Source: Azospirillum brasilense (GTDB lineage: Bacteria; Pseudomonadota; Alphaproteobacteria; Azospirillales; Azospirillaceae). Taken from it: a DNA stretch of 64,000 nt. The position numbers and the translations under genes are program-made. Positions within the stretch are counted from its first letter, which is position 1. Each line of letters begins with the position of its first letter. Of the stretch, positions 1 through 8,193 are shown piece after piece. Under the pieces are notes generated by a model. The model was not told where the DNA came from. It searched no databases and worked only from the letters and a program-made list of their open reading frames with translations. The stretch covers positions 62,001 to 126,000 of the forward strand of contig NZ_VITH01000010.1 in NCBI RefSeq assembly GCF_007827815.1, written 5' to 3'.

Positions 1-1773
1 GGTGTCGTCCGTCCGGTCGAGCAGCAGCTTGCGGCGGTGGTGCGCCTCCAGTCCGGGGTGGCTGCCGATGGTGATCAGGGTGGCGTCGGGGAACTCGGCG
101 TCGATCAGGCGCAGCATCGCCTCCTCGGTCCGCGGGTCCAGGCTGTCGGTGGAGTCCTCCAGGAAGATCCAGTCGGGACGGTGGACCAGAAGACGGGCGA
201 AGCCCAGCAACTGCTGCTCCGGCACCGCCAGGACCTCGTCCCAGCTGTCGAGCTCGTCCAGCCGCGGCCGCAGATGGCCGAGCCCGACCCGCTCCAGCGC
301 CGCCGTCGCCGCGGCATCGCCCACCGTCTCCACACCCAGGGGATAGCTGAGGGCGGCGCGCAGCGTGTCGTGCGGCAGATAGGGGCGCTCGGCCATGAAG
401 AACACGCGGGAGAGGGCGGGCAGCACGACGCTTCCCCCGCCCCAGGGCCAGACCCGCGCCACCGCCCGGAACAGCCGCACCGCCGCCGCCGGATCGCCGA
501 CGATCAGCACACGCTCGCCGGGGCGGATCTCCAGGTCGAAGGGCTCCACCACCCGGCGCCCGTCCGGCTCGGCGATGGACAGGCCGCGGAAGCTCAGGCT
601 GTGCCCGCCCTCGCTGCGCTCCACGGTGATGCGCTCCGTCCCCTCCCCGCCGATCTCGCGGTCCAGGCGCTGGAGCGCCTCGTGCAGGCCCAGCACGCGC
701 TCCACCGAGGCCTTCCATTCCGCGGCGCGGGCGAGGTTGTCGATCGGCCAGGACAGCGCGCCGACCGTCTGCTGGAAGGCCTGCGCCGTCTGCATCAGCA
801 CGCCGAGCGAGATGGCTCCGGCGATGTAGCTGGGCGACGCGACGAGGATCGGGAAGACGGCCGACAGCACCGAATAGGCGGCGCTGAAGACCATCATGTT
901 GGACAGGGCGTGGGTCTGGCCGTTCCAGCCCCGCTGCACCCCGCCGAACAGCAGACGCAGCCGGTCGCGCTCCCCCGACTCGCCGTGCAGGAGCGCCACG
1001 TCCTGCGCGTTCTCCCGCACGCGGGCGAGGCCGAAGCGGAAGGACGCCTCGTGCCCCTGCCGCCGGTTCACCGCCTTGACCAGCGGCTTTCCCATCAGCA
1101 GGGCGATGCTCGTTCCGACCGCCGCGTAGACCAGGGCGATGTAGAGAAGATAGCCCGGCACGTGGAACGTGCTCCCGGCCAGCGTCACCTCCGGCGCCCC
1201 GGACAGCCGCCACAGGATGTTGGTGAAGCTGATCAGCAGCAGCGCGCAATAGGACAGCGACAGGACGAGGTCGATGGCCGCCTCGGTCGCGATGCGGATG
1301 TCCTCGGCGATGCGCCCGTCCGGGTTGTCGTGGTCGCCGGGCAGATAGGTCACCTGATGCTGCCGGCCGCGCGTCAGCCAGTCGCCCAGAAGCTTGTGGG
1401 TCAGCCAGGTGCGCCAGCCCAGTTGCAGGCGGCGCTTCACCCGCAGATGCAGGATGGTGTTGGCGATGTTGAACAGGATGATCCCGCCCGCCGCGGCGAT
1501 CATCAGCAGGAAGCGGTCCATCGAGCGCTGCTCCAGCGCGTCGAACAGGTGTTGGCTCCACAGGTTCAGCAGGATGGGAACGACCACCTGCCCGACCGTC
1601 AGCAGCCCCAGCGCACCGGCGAGAAGCCACACGGTCCAGTTCCGGCCGTCCGACTGAGGGCCGTCCGACTGAGGGCCGTTCGACTGGGAACCTCCGGACC
1701 AGAAGCCGCCGGCAAGATGGAGGAAACGGCGGGTGAAACCGGATCGGTCCGGCGTCCTGGACGCGATCGACAT
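1..1773 (-). CDS. SbmA/BacA-like ABC transporter (membrane + ATPase fusion), degenerate ATPase, 3' end off window
   Basis: 591 codons are visible and the C-terminus runs off the window. It resembles the ABC_membrane_2 (SbmA/BacA, YddA) family, which fuses an N-terminal membrane domain to a C-terminal ATPase and acts in the inner membrane. The family hallmark NPDGRIAEDIR is present, as are hydrophobic helices starting near residue 45. The ATPase half is eroded. Where Walker A should be it reads LIVGDPAAAVRLFRAV, with no GK[ST]. The signature is AVPEQQLLGFARLL instead of LSxGEQQ. Walker B ends FLEDSTDSLD, with Asp and Glu swapped relative to the usual DE. The H-loop reads IGSHPG instead of VGHR. 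The ATG at 1773 was chosen; a good AAGGAGG lies further upstream but leads to no in-frame start. Residues 32-44 hold a five-residue repeat (SNGPQ, SDGPQ, SDG). SbmA itself lacks an ATPase and is proton driven, so this protein may be moving that way (inference). Confidence 0.85.
   Translation of the reverse strand, partial: MSIASRTPDRSGFTRRFLHLAGGFWSGGSQSNGPQSDGPQSDGRNWTVWLLAGALGLLTVGQVVVPILLNLWSQHLFDALEQRSMDRFLLMIAAAGGIILFNIANTILHLRVKRRLQLGWRTWLTHKLLGDWLTRGRQHQVTYLPGDHDNPDGRIAEDIRIATEAAIDLVLSLSYCALLLISFTNILWRLSGAPEVTLAGSTFHVPGYLLYIALVYAAVGTSIALLMGKPLVKAVNRRQGHEASFRFGLARVRENAQDVALLHGESGERDRLRLLFGGVQRGWNGQTHALSNMMVFSAAYSVLSAVFPILVASPSYIAGAISLGVLMQTAQAFQQTVGALSWPIDNLARAAEWKASVERVLGLHEALQRLDREIGGEGTERITVERSEGGHSLSFRGLSIAEPDGRRVVEPFDLEIRPGERVLIVGDPAAAVRLFRAVARVWPWGGGSVVLPALSRVFFMAERPYLPHDTLRAALSYPLGVETVGDAAATAALERVGLGHLRPRLDELDSWDEVLAVPEQQLLGFARLLVHRPDWIFLEDSTDSLDPRTEEAMLRLIDAEFPDATLITIGSHPGLEAHHRRKLLLDRTDDT
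1645..1690. repeat. 15-bp tandem repeat inside the ABC gene
   Basis: Three near-identical 15-bp copies of the form ggccgtccgactgag lie head to tail in the 5' part of the ABC gene. They encode a five-residue repeat (SNGPQ/SDGPQ/SDG) in a linker before the first hydrophobic helix. The period keeps the frame. Confidence 0.8.
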
Positions 1774-1892
1774 GGCCCTTCACCCCCTGGGCTTGAAGCA
1801 AGACCTCCTTTACCCTAACGAACAGTTTATTACCAACAGCTTGCCCCGCACCGCACCAAAGCTCTGGCGCACCGCCACAAAGTCATAGTTGG

Positions 1893-3434
1893 TCACGGCG
1901 TGGCGGCGACCCCGTCCGCCGCCGCCGGCAGGAGGGGCGGGATGGTCCAGGCGGTGCGGGAATCGATCTCCAGCTCGAAATCGGAAAAGAGGGTGCGCCC
2001 GTACAGGCCATGGCCACCGTCCGGGATGTCGGTGAAAAGATGAAGCGCCATCGGCCCCGACCAGGGCGCCGCCAGAACCGCTGCGAGGTCGAGCGGTCGG
2101 CGCGGCGCCTCCAGCACCATCCAGCCGCTGGAAGCGAGGATGCCCTCCTCCCGCTCCGCCTCGTCCACTGTCAGCGACGGCGGCGCCACCACCAGCTTGC
2201 AGGCGATGGGAGTGCGGCAGCGCGGATCGTCGACCACCGCACGCGCCCGAACCGCCACGGCGCCCGGCACCTCGTCCAGCGGAATGTGGGCCGCGGTGAC
2301 GACGCCGTGCAGCGGGTGGAGCAGGATGCGCCCGCCACGCAGCAGGCCGAACCAGGGAAAGGTCGCCTCGAACTCGCGCCCCTTACGCACCTGCGCCAAA
2401 ACCGGCTGGGTCAGCGGCCAGACCAGATGGTCCGGCGCGGAATGCGGCGCCAGATGCGCCGCAGCACCGTACTCCAACCCCGGCAGCCCGCCCCACAGCC
2501 GCAGCGCCAGCATGGCCGGCTGCCCGACGGCGCGGGCCGGCGGCGCGACGGCGTATTCGTCCAGCAGACCGGCCTGGGCCAGCGACAGGCGCGGCGCCTC
2601 CGTCACCACCCCGATGGCGCCGATCCGCAGGTCGAGAAGACGATCCATCCGGGTGCAGGCGGCGGGCAGGCGCAACGGCAGCCACCCGGACCGCAGATCG
2701 CCGAAGGACAGCACCCATTCCGCGATGGTCTCGCCGGTCTCAACGCCGGTCAGGGCGACGGCGAGCACCCCGCTTCCCTTCGGCGCCTGATCGATGTGCA
2801 GGTCGAGTCCCGCCAGCCCCCGCGCCCCCGCCGGCAGGCGCTGCACGATCTCGGCCGCGCCCGCGGGATTCCGGCCATGGCGCAGCGGCACCGGCAGCGC
2901 TCCGACCGGGCGCGGCGTGGCGAAGACCAGCCGCGGCGGGCTGAGGCGCAGGGCGTCGAGAAGTTCCACCGCCTCGGGCGGCAGGCGTACGGAGCGGCCC
3001 CATTCCTCGCGCAGGGTGGACAGGGTGCGCTGAAGCCCGGCGTTGCGGCGGTGCAGCCCGTCGATCTCCCCGAAGGCCTGGGCCAACAGACGGTGCAGCA
3101 GCGTGGACGCGTCGCCCGTCACCAGCGGCGGCGCGCTGTCCGGCCCGCCGGCCTCCTCCCACCAGCCGAGCAGCCGCTCGGCGTCCCGCCGCGCCGCCTC
3201 GTCGCCGCACCACACCGCCCGGACGGCGGACGGCGGGATGGCCAGCGTGCGCAACGCCGCGCCCTCTTCCACCCCGGCGTCCCCGGACAGCAGCAGATGG
3301 CCGCCGTCGTGACGGACCAGCCGCAGCACACGAAGAGGAATGCCATCAAGCTCCATCCCACAGCCGACGGCGATGAGCGCCGGCGTGCCGTCGTAGAGGG
3401 GGGCGAACTGGGCCGCGGGGGTGGAGAGCTTCAT
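1893..3434 (-). CDS. Protein of unknown function paired with a glycosyltransferase
   Basis: 513 residues, not recognised. The ATG at 3434 (MKLSTPAAQFAPLYDG) was chosen because longer versions would run into the upstream glycosyltransferase gene, which ends at 3448, only 13 bp away. There is no signal peptide or membrane segment. A short heptad-like stretch (GEIDGLHRRNAGLQRTLSTL) could form a coiled coil near residue 135. The rest looks like a mixed, beta-rich globular protein with many Leu/Ala/Pro. The tight spacing suggests co-translation with the upstream glycosyltransferase and a shared role in making or placing a surface glycan, but this is context only. Base composition is like its neighbours. 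Confidence 0.75.
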   Translation of the reverse strand: MKLSTPAAQFAPLYDGTPALIAVGCGMELDGIPLRVLRLVRHDGGHLLLSGDAGVEEGAALRTLAIPPSAVRAVWCGDEAARRDAERLLGWWEEAGGPDSAPPLVTGDASTLLHRLLAQAFGEIDGLHRRNAGLQRTLSTLREEWGRSVRLPPEAVELLDALRLSPPRLVFATPRPVGALPVPLRHGRNPAGAAEIVQRLPAGARGLAGLDLHIDQAPKGSGVLAVALTGVETGETIAEWVLSFGDLRSGWLPLRLPAACTRMDRLLDLRIGAIGVVTEAPRLSLAQAGLLDEYAVAPPARAVGQPAMLALRLWGGLPGLEYGAAAHLAPHSAPDHLVWPLTQPVLAQVRKGREFEATFPWFGLLRGGRILLHPLHGVVTAAHIPLDEVPGAVAVRARAVVDDPRCRTPIACKLVVAPPSLTVDEAEREEGILASSGWMVLEAPRRPLDLAAVLAAPWSGPMALHLFTDIPDGGHGLYGRTLFSDFELEIDSRTAWTIPPLLPAAADGVAATP

Positions 3435-3447
3435 GATGACACCCTTT

Positions 3448-5568
3448 TCAGGCGGCCGCGGTTGGTTCGGGAAGGCAGGAGGACAGGGGCGCGCAGGCGG
3501 CCCATTCGGGATCGGCATCCGGCTCCGCCGCATCCTCCCAGCGCCGCAGCTTGTCGGGTGGGAAACCTAAAGCCTGGCACAGGCGGAAGGTCCGGGCATC
3601 GAGGGTCACAATGGTCTGGTAGGCATGCTCGAACGCGGCGCAGCCGTTGACCGCGTCGGCCAGGGACGGCGCGTCCGGGACGGCGGACGCTCCCAGCAGC
3701 GCCCAGCCCGTGACGCCGAGCGCGCGCAGACGACCCATCAGCGGGTGCGCCGCGCCATGCCGTACGGTCACCACCAGATCAAAGACCGCCAGCGTGCCGA
3801 CCGCCCTGTCCTCCTCCACCGCGTCCAAGGGGCGCAGCGGGGTGCCCAGATAAGCGTCGCGGTGGGTCAGCGGGCGTTCGGGCATTACCAGGGGCAGCGG
3901 GTGGGGGATCACCGACGCGAAGGCCGCCGCCGCGGTCAGGGACAGGGTCCCGCCGCCCAGCGCCACCAGATGCGCGTCATAGCCCCTCCCGACCAGCCAG
4001 CGGGCCAGGCGCGCGGCGGTCTCCAGCGCCCCTGCGTCGGCGGGATCGGCCACCAGCGCGGCCAAACGCCGGTTCCCCGCGGGGGGAAGCAGCGGCAGCA
4101 CCGAGGGCAGCCGATGCACGGTCTCGTAGACATCCTCCGGCGTGGCGACTCCGGCGCGGTAGCGGTCGATCGGCGCCGCCGCCCAGCCGCCGTTGGCCGG
4201 CCGCGACCACGCCGCGGCCATCGCCTCGCGCAGTGCGGACAGGGCGGAGTCCGCGCCGGGCGGTGGCTGCACCGCGCCGGGCAGCGCCAGGGTGAGGCTC
4301 AGCCGGGCCTCGGCGCAGGGCTTCCGGGGGTCTCGCTCCAGCAGGGGAACGCCCACCGGCTGGCGCCGCACGAGGTCGAGCAGGGCCGCGGTCGGCAGCA
4401 TCGCCATCGCCGCCCCGCCATCCGGCAAGGGGAACGGCGTGTCCGCCTGCAGCCCCACCGGGGTGCCGGACCAGGACAGCACGCCACCGCTTTCCACCGC
4501 CCGTGCCGTCACCGCGGCACGCACCAGGGTCGCCTGGGCCGCCGCGCGCTCCAGCAGCCACAGCGTGCCGCGCAGCAGCCGGTGGCGCTTCAGCAGGTCG
4601 TAAAGGCTGGAATCCATCACCGCCAGCAGGCCGGGGCACTCCCCATAGCCGGGCCGTTCCGGCGCGCGCAGGGCACGGCGCACAAAGTCGGCAAGCGGCA
4701 GGTCTTCCTCCCCCGCCTCAGGGTCGGTGACGCAGCGGACGATGGCGCGGTCGGGCAGATGAACGGCGTAGCGCCGGCCGACCGCCGCCTCCGCCCGCAG
4801 CACGGCCCGGACCGCGAACAGCGCGGGGTGGCGCTTCTGGATGTGGGTCAGGATGGGGCGGTAGTCGCGCTCCGATTCGGTCAGCATGCTCTCGCCGCGG
4901 CGGCGGTAGCCGAAACCGGTGCCCGGCACATGGACCCCGTGGAAGCCGCGCTCCAGCCCTTGCAGCCAGAACTCCCAATCCTCGCTGCCCTGGCGCATCG
5001 CCTCGTCGAAGCGGGCGCCGCTGTCGAGCAGGCGGCGCGATGCCATGCTGCCCGCCTCGCTGACATTGCGGAACAGATGCTCCAGCGGCGAATAGGCGCC
5101 GGACATGTCGCAGAACTCGAAGAAGCCGAACTTGTCGACGTCCGGATAGGCCCAGCCGACCTCCGGTCCGGCCACCCGCAACGCGTCCAGCATCCGTTGC
5201 AGCAGATGGGGCCGGATGCGATTGTCGGAGTCGAGGAAGTAGACGGCCTCCAGCGCCGGAAAGGCGTCCAGGGCGAAGGCGATCCCGCTGTTGCGCGCCG
5301 CGCTCAGCCCGGCGTTGCGCTTGCGCAGATGGAAGAGTCGCCCCGGATGCGCCGCGGCGAACTCCCGGCACACCCGTTCCGTTTCCGGAAAGGGGCAGCC
5401 GTCGTTGACCACCACCACGGCGTAAGCGAAGTCCGTGTCCTGGGCGAGCGCGGTGGACAGCGTCTCGACCAGCAGGCCCGAATGCTTGTGGGTCGGCACG
5501 ACGATGGCCGCGCGGACGTTTTCGGCGTCACAGGACCCTGAGGCGGTGTGAGTTCCAACGGAATGCAT
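3448..5568 (-). CDS. Large glycosyltransferase family 2 protein
   Basis: 706 residues. The N-terminal third is a GT-A fold GT2 domain. It opens with AAIVVPTHKHSG (residues 20-31), then VVVVNDGCPF, then NAGLSAARNSG, and has the metal-binding DXD as FLDSDNRI (Asp113-Ser-Asp115). GT2 enzymes transfer a sugar from a nucleotide donor, usually to glycans or glycoproteins. After about residue 270 the similarity to simple GT2 ends. Roughly 430 residues follow, including a stretch like a second, GT4-type Rossmann region (LVGRGYDAHLVALGGG, then PDKLRRW), so this may be a two-domain transferase. The ATG at 5568 was chosen; an in-frame ATG at 5664 adds 32 low-complexity residues. It is the first gene of a pair with the unknown protein just downstream. 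Sugar and acceptor are not known. Confidence 0.8.
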   Translation of the reverse strand: MHSVGTHTASGSCDAENVRAAIVVPTHKHSGLLVETLSTALAQDTDFAYAVVVVNDGCPFPETERVCREFAAAHPGRLFHLRKRNAGLSAARNSGIAFALDAFPALEAVYFLDSDNRIRPHLLQRMLDALRVAGPEVGWAYPDVDKFGFFEFCDMSGAYSPLEHLFRNVSEAGSMASRRLLDSGARFDEAMRQGSEDWEFWLQGLERGFHGVHVPGTGFGYRRRGESMLTESERDYRPILTHIQKRHPALFAVRAVLRAEAAVGRRYAVHLPDRAIVRCVTDPEAGEEDLPLADFVRRALRAPERPGYGECPGLLAVMDSSLYDLLKRHRLLRGTLWLLERAAAQATLVRAAVTARAVESGGVLSWSGTPVGLQADTPFPLPDGGAAMAMLPTAALLDLVRRQPVGVPLLERDPRKPCAEARLSLTLALPGAVQPPPGADSALSALREAMAAAWSRPANGGWAAAPIDRYRAGVATPEDVYETVHRLPSVLPLLPPAGNRRLAALVADPADAGALETAARLARWLVGRGYDAHLVALGGGTLSLTAAAAFASVIPHPLPLVMPERPLTHRDAYLGTPLRPLDAVEEDRAVGTLAVFDLVVTVRHGAAHPLMGRLRALGVTGWALLGASAVPDAPSLADAVNGCAAFEHAYQTIVTLDARTFRLCQALGFPPDKLRRWEDAAEPDADPEWAACAPLSSCLPEPTAAA

Positions 5569-5794
5569 GGGCGAACGCAGTGGTGACACGACACCGTCGA
5601 TAGCACCGCTTCCGCTTGAGTCCGATGTGACAATTCGGGGACAGGAATGTTTTGGTCCACACACATCCTATGCTTGAACTCGGATGATATGAAAAAGCCA
5701 ACGCTGAGTACATCCCAGGCTACTTGTTCACGTTCCCCAAAGTCATCTGGGACATCCCTTCCTCGGACAGATACTTTTGCGCAAAATCCTTGGA

Positions 5795-6463
5795 TTAGCT
5801 CGAAAGCACCTTGTCAAAAGTCGCGGAGTTGAATCCCAGATCCTTTAATTTCTGCCCAGCCGCCTGCTCTTTCGACGTTGCGAAGAAACGCTCATCGCCC
5901 CCTTTGAGGGTGTAGGCTTTCATGGGCATGCCGATACCAGCCAGTTGATCCCACGAATTCTGCATGTCCTTCAGGTCTTCGCTCAACTTGCTCAGCGCGG
6001 CCAAGCGGTCTTGAGGACTCACCCCTGGTGCATGCATGGCGGCGCGCCGGCTCTCCAACTCCGATTCCATACGATCCGAGATGGCCTTCATGCTTTTCTG
6101 CCGCGCCTCGCCTTCAGGGGTGCGCCCAGCCTCGGCGTCCTCCCTGGCGGACTGCCAGAACGCCTTCTTGCGCTCCGACTTCAGGGCGGACGACAGCGCG
6201 TCGTTGAGTTCGTCCGCCGACAGCGCCTCGCTGGAAACGAGCTTGCCCAGGGAGGTCCGATCCTCCGCAGAGAGATTCGTGAACAGGTCGAGCGCGTCGC
6301 CCTTGAGCGCCGACGCCAGATCGCTCAGATCGACCTTGTCGGTCTTGGAGGCGGCCGGTCCGCTCCCGTCCGTGGCGCCGGCCTTCGCAGCGGCGGGTTT
6401 CGCCTGCACGGAGGCCGCGGCGGTGGCCTGGAACAAGGATGCCGAAACGTCGGAAATTCCCAT
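5795..6463 (-). CDS. Hypothetical protein, Ala/Ser/Lys-rich, lower-GC orphan
   Basis: 222 residues, not recognised. The start ATG at 6463 (MGISDVSASLFQATAAAS) has GGAGG five bases upstream; an in-frame ATG at 6523 has no comparable site. The first 50 residues are Ala/Lys/Ser/Thr-rich and probably disordered. The middle is strongly helical (LSAEDRTSLGKL, SADELNDALSSALKSERKKAFW, then RMESELESRRAAM). The C-terminus is compact (KLKDLGFNSATFDKVL). There is no signal peptide or membrane segment. Its codon use and flanks are clearly less GC-rich than the rest of the window, and it has no operon partner, which suggests separate ancestry. The helical, acidic, low-complexity character resembles secreted or chaperone-type proteins but no function can be assigned. 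Confidence 0.7.
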   Translation of the reverse strand: MGISDVSASLFQATAAASVQAKPAAAKAGATDGSGPAASKTDKVDLSDLASALKGDALDLFTNLSAEDRTSLGKLVSSEALSADELNDALSSALKSERKKAFWQSAREDAEAGRTPEGEARQKSMKAISDRMESELESRRAAMHAPGVSPQDRLAALSKLSEDLKDMQNSWDQLAGIGMPMKAYTLKGGDERFFATSKEQAAGQKLKDLGFNSATFDKVLSS

Positions 6464-6660
6464 GGCTTCCTCCGGTGATCCTGAACGCAAGGCGTGCGAT
6501 ACCGGATCATCTGCAGCCAACATTGTGAAGAATAAATTAATATGGAATTCTTAATTTTCTAATGATTAGCTCTCGAGCCATCAATGATCCGAAATCTCCA
6601 CTCTCCGAAAGAAGAACAGGCCGACGGAGCATCGCTCCGCACAGCCTGCTTTCCTATTCT
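6464..6660. other. AT-rich intergenic region upstream of the orphan gene
   Basis: About 200 bp between the GH1 stop and the orphan start. The stretch 6525-6570 is unusually AT-rich (for example aataaattaatatggaattc) and probably carries the minus-strand promoter of the orphan gene. No clear -35/-10 pair could be fixed, and no terminator hairpin for the GH1 gene was found by eye. Confidence 0.4.
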
Positions 6661-7995
6661 TCACGCGAATTCAAGCCGCCCGCTCTTTGCCACCTCGCTC
6701 AGGAAATGGTAACTGTCCTTGGGCGTGCGGACCAGCGTGTCATAGTCGACGCGGACGATGCCGAACCGCTTCGACAGGCCGAAGGCCCATTCGAAATTGT
6801 CCAGCAGGCTCCAGCACAGATAGCCCTTCACGTTGCAGCCATCAGCCAGGGCGCGGCCGACCGACGCCACATGGTCGCGCAGGAAGGCCACACGCTCCGC
6901 GTCATGCACCCGCCCGTCCGGCGTCACCACGTCGTCATAGGCCGCACCATTCTCCGCGACGAAGACGGCGGGGTTGCCGTAGTCGCGCTTGAATTCCATC
7001 AGCAGGTCGTAGAGGCCGTCGGGCTGGACCGGCCAAGCCATGGCGGTCCAACGGTCGCAATGGGCGTCGCCCCACCACACATCGAACGGATGCCCCGTCT
7101 CGTGCTTCATGGTCATGCGCGAGTAGTAGTTGATGCCCAGCAGGTCGATGGGAAAGCGGATCGCCTCCTCGTCGCCCGGCAGAACGAAGTCCTTCATCCG
7201 CTCGGCCATCAGTTCCGGGATCTTGCCACGCATCACGCCGTCCAGGGCCACGCGGTTCCACACCGCGTCCCAGCGGGCCGCCGCCGCGACGTCCTCTGGC
7301 CGGTCGCTCTCGGCCCGGCAGGGCTGGAGGTTGATGACGGTGCCCAGCGTCAGGCCCGCATGCTCGGCAGCGATGGCGCGGAGCGCCGCGCCCTGCGCCA
7401 GACTCTGGTGATGCAGGGCGCGCAGGATGCCGGCCTCGCCCAGCTTGTGGCCGGGCGCGTGCTCCCCGGTGCCGTAGCCGTGGGTGGCGACCACGTTCGG
7501 CTCGTTCAGCATCATCCAGTCCTTCACCCGGTCGGCCAGCCGGGCGGCGACGATGCGGGCGTAGTCGGCGAAGGGGCCGACGATCTCCCGGCCCTGCCAG
7601 CCTCCGTGGTCTTCCAGAGGTTGCGGCAGGTCCCAATGGTACAGGCAGGCCATCGGCCGGATGCCGGCGGCCAGCAGCCCGTCCACCAGCCGGTCGTAGA
7701 AGTCGAGTCCCGCCGCGTTCACCGCCCCCGTCCCGCTCGGCAGGATGCGCGGCCAGGCGACGGAGAAGCGGTAGGCGTTGAACCCCGCGTCCTTCATCAG
7801 CGCGATGTCTTCCGCCCAACGATGGTAGTGGTCGCAGGCGATGGCGGCGCTGCTGCCGTCCTGGATGCGCCCGGCGTCGGTGAAGCTGTCCCACACGCAG
7901 GGACCGCGCCCGTCCTCGTGAATCGCCCCCTCGATCTGATAGGCCGCGGTTGACGCCCCCCACAGGAAGTCCTTGGGAAAGGTGAAGAGTGCCAT
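6661..7995 (-). CDS. Glycoside hydrolase family 1 beta-glucosidase
   Basis: 444 residues, the usual GH1 length. The N-terminus FPKDFLWGASTAAYQIEGA is the family signature. The acid/base glutamate is Glu165 in MLNEPN and the nucleophile is Glu348 in FVAENGAAY. The subsite residues QIEG, YHWDLPQ and INYYSR are all present. It should hydrolyse beta-glucosides or related beta-glycosides by a retaining mechanism. There is no signal peptide, so it acts in the cytoplasm on imported oligosaccharides. The start at 7995 (MALFTF) is preceded by a GGGAG-like site; an in-frame upstream ATG adds 23 residues unlike the family. It is divergent from the GH4 gene at 8194, and the 198-bp space between them probably controls both. 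The exact substrate cannot be read from the sequence. Confidence 0.92.
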   Translation of the reverse strand: MALFTFPKDFLWGASTAAYQIEGAIHEDGRGPCVWDSFTDAGRIQDGSSAAIACDHYHRWAEDIALMKDAGFNAYRFSVAWPRILPSGTGAVNAAGLDFYDRLVDGLLAAGIRPMACLYHWDLPQPLEDHGGWQGREIVGPFADYARIVAARLADRVKDWMMLNEPNVVATHGYGTGEHAPGHKLGEAGILRALHHQSLAQGAALRAIAAEHAGLTLGTVINLQPCRAESDRPEDVAAAARWDAVWNRVALDGVMRGKIPELMAERMKDFVLPGDEEAIRFPIDLLGINYYSRMTMKHETGHPFDVWWGDAHCDRWTAMAWPVQPDGLYDLLMEFKRDYGNPAVFVAENGAAYDDVVTPDGRVHDAERVAFLRDHVASVGRALADGCNVKGYLCWSLLDNFEWAFGLSKRFGIVRVDYDTLVRTPKDSYHFLSEVAKSGRLEFA

Positions 7996-8193
7996 GACGG
8001 GGACTCCCTTGAAGTGATTATGCTGCTGGCGCACTGTCGCGAGCGCGAAAATCATGTTGCACAAGCGAAGAGATCACCACACTTATTCTGACCATCCGGT
8101 ATAGTCTCTCTGTCTTAACAAGTGTATGCTTCACCAAAGGCGGCTGCCCTGACAAATCAGCACAGCAGCATTCCCGCCGGCGGGAGGCATCCC

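Noticed and set aside
37..1818. A 593-codon plus-strand open frame over the ABC gene
   Set aside because: The minus-strand frame encodes clear SbmA/BacA-type motifs; the plus-strand frame is low-complexity Gln/His/Arg-rich.
1893..3434. Assignment of the unknown protein to a specific DUF family
   Set aside because: No motif could be matched with confidence by eye; a profile search would be needed.
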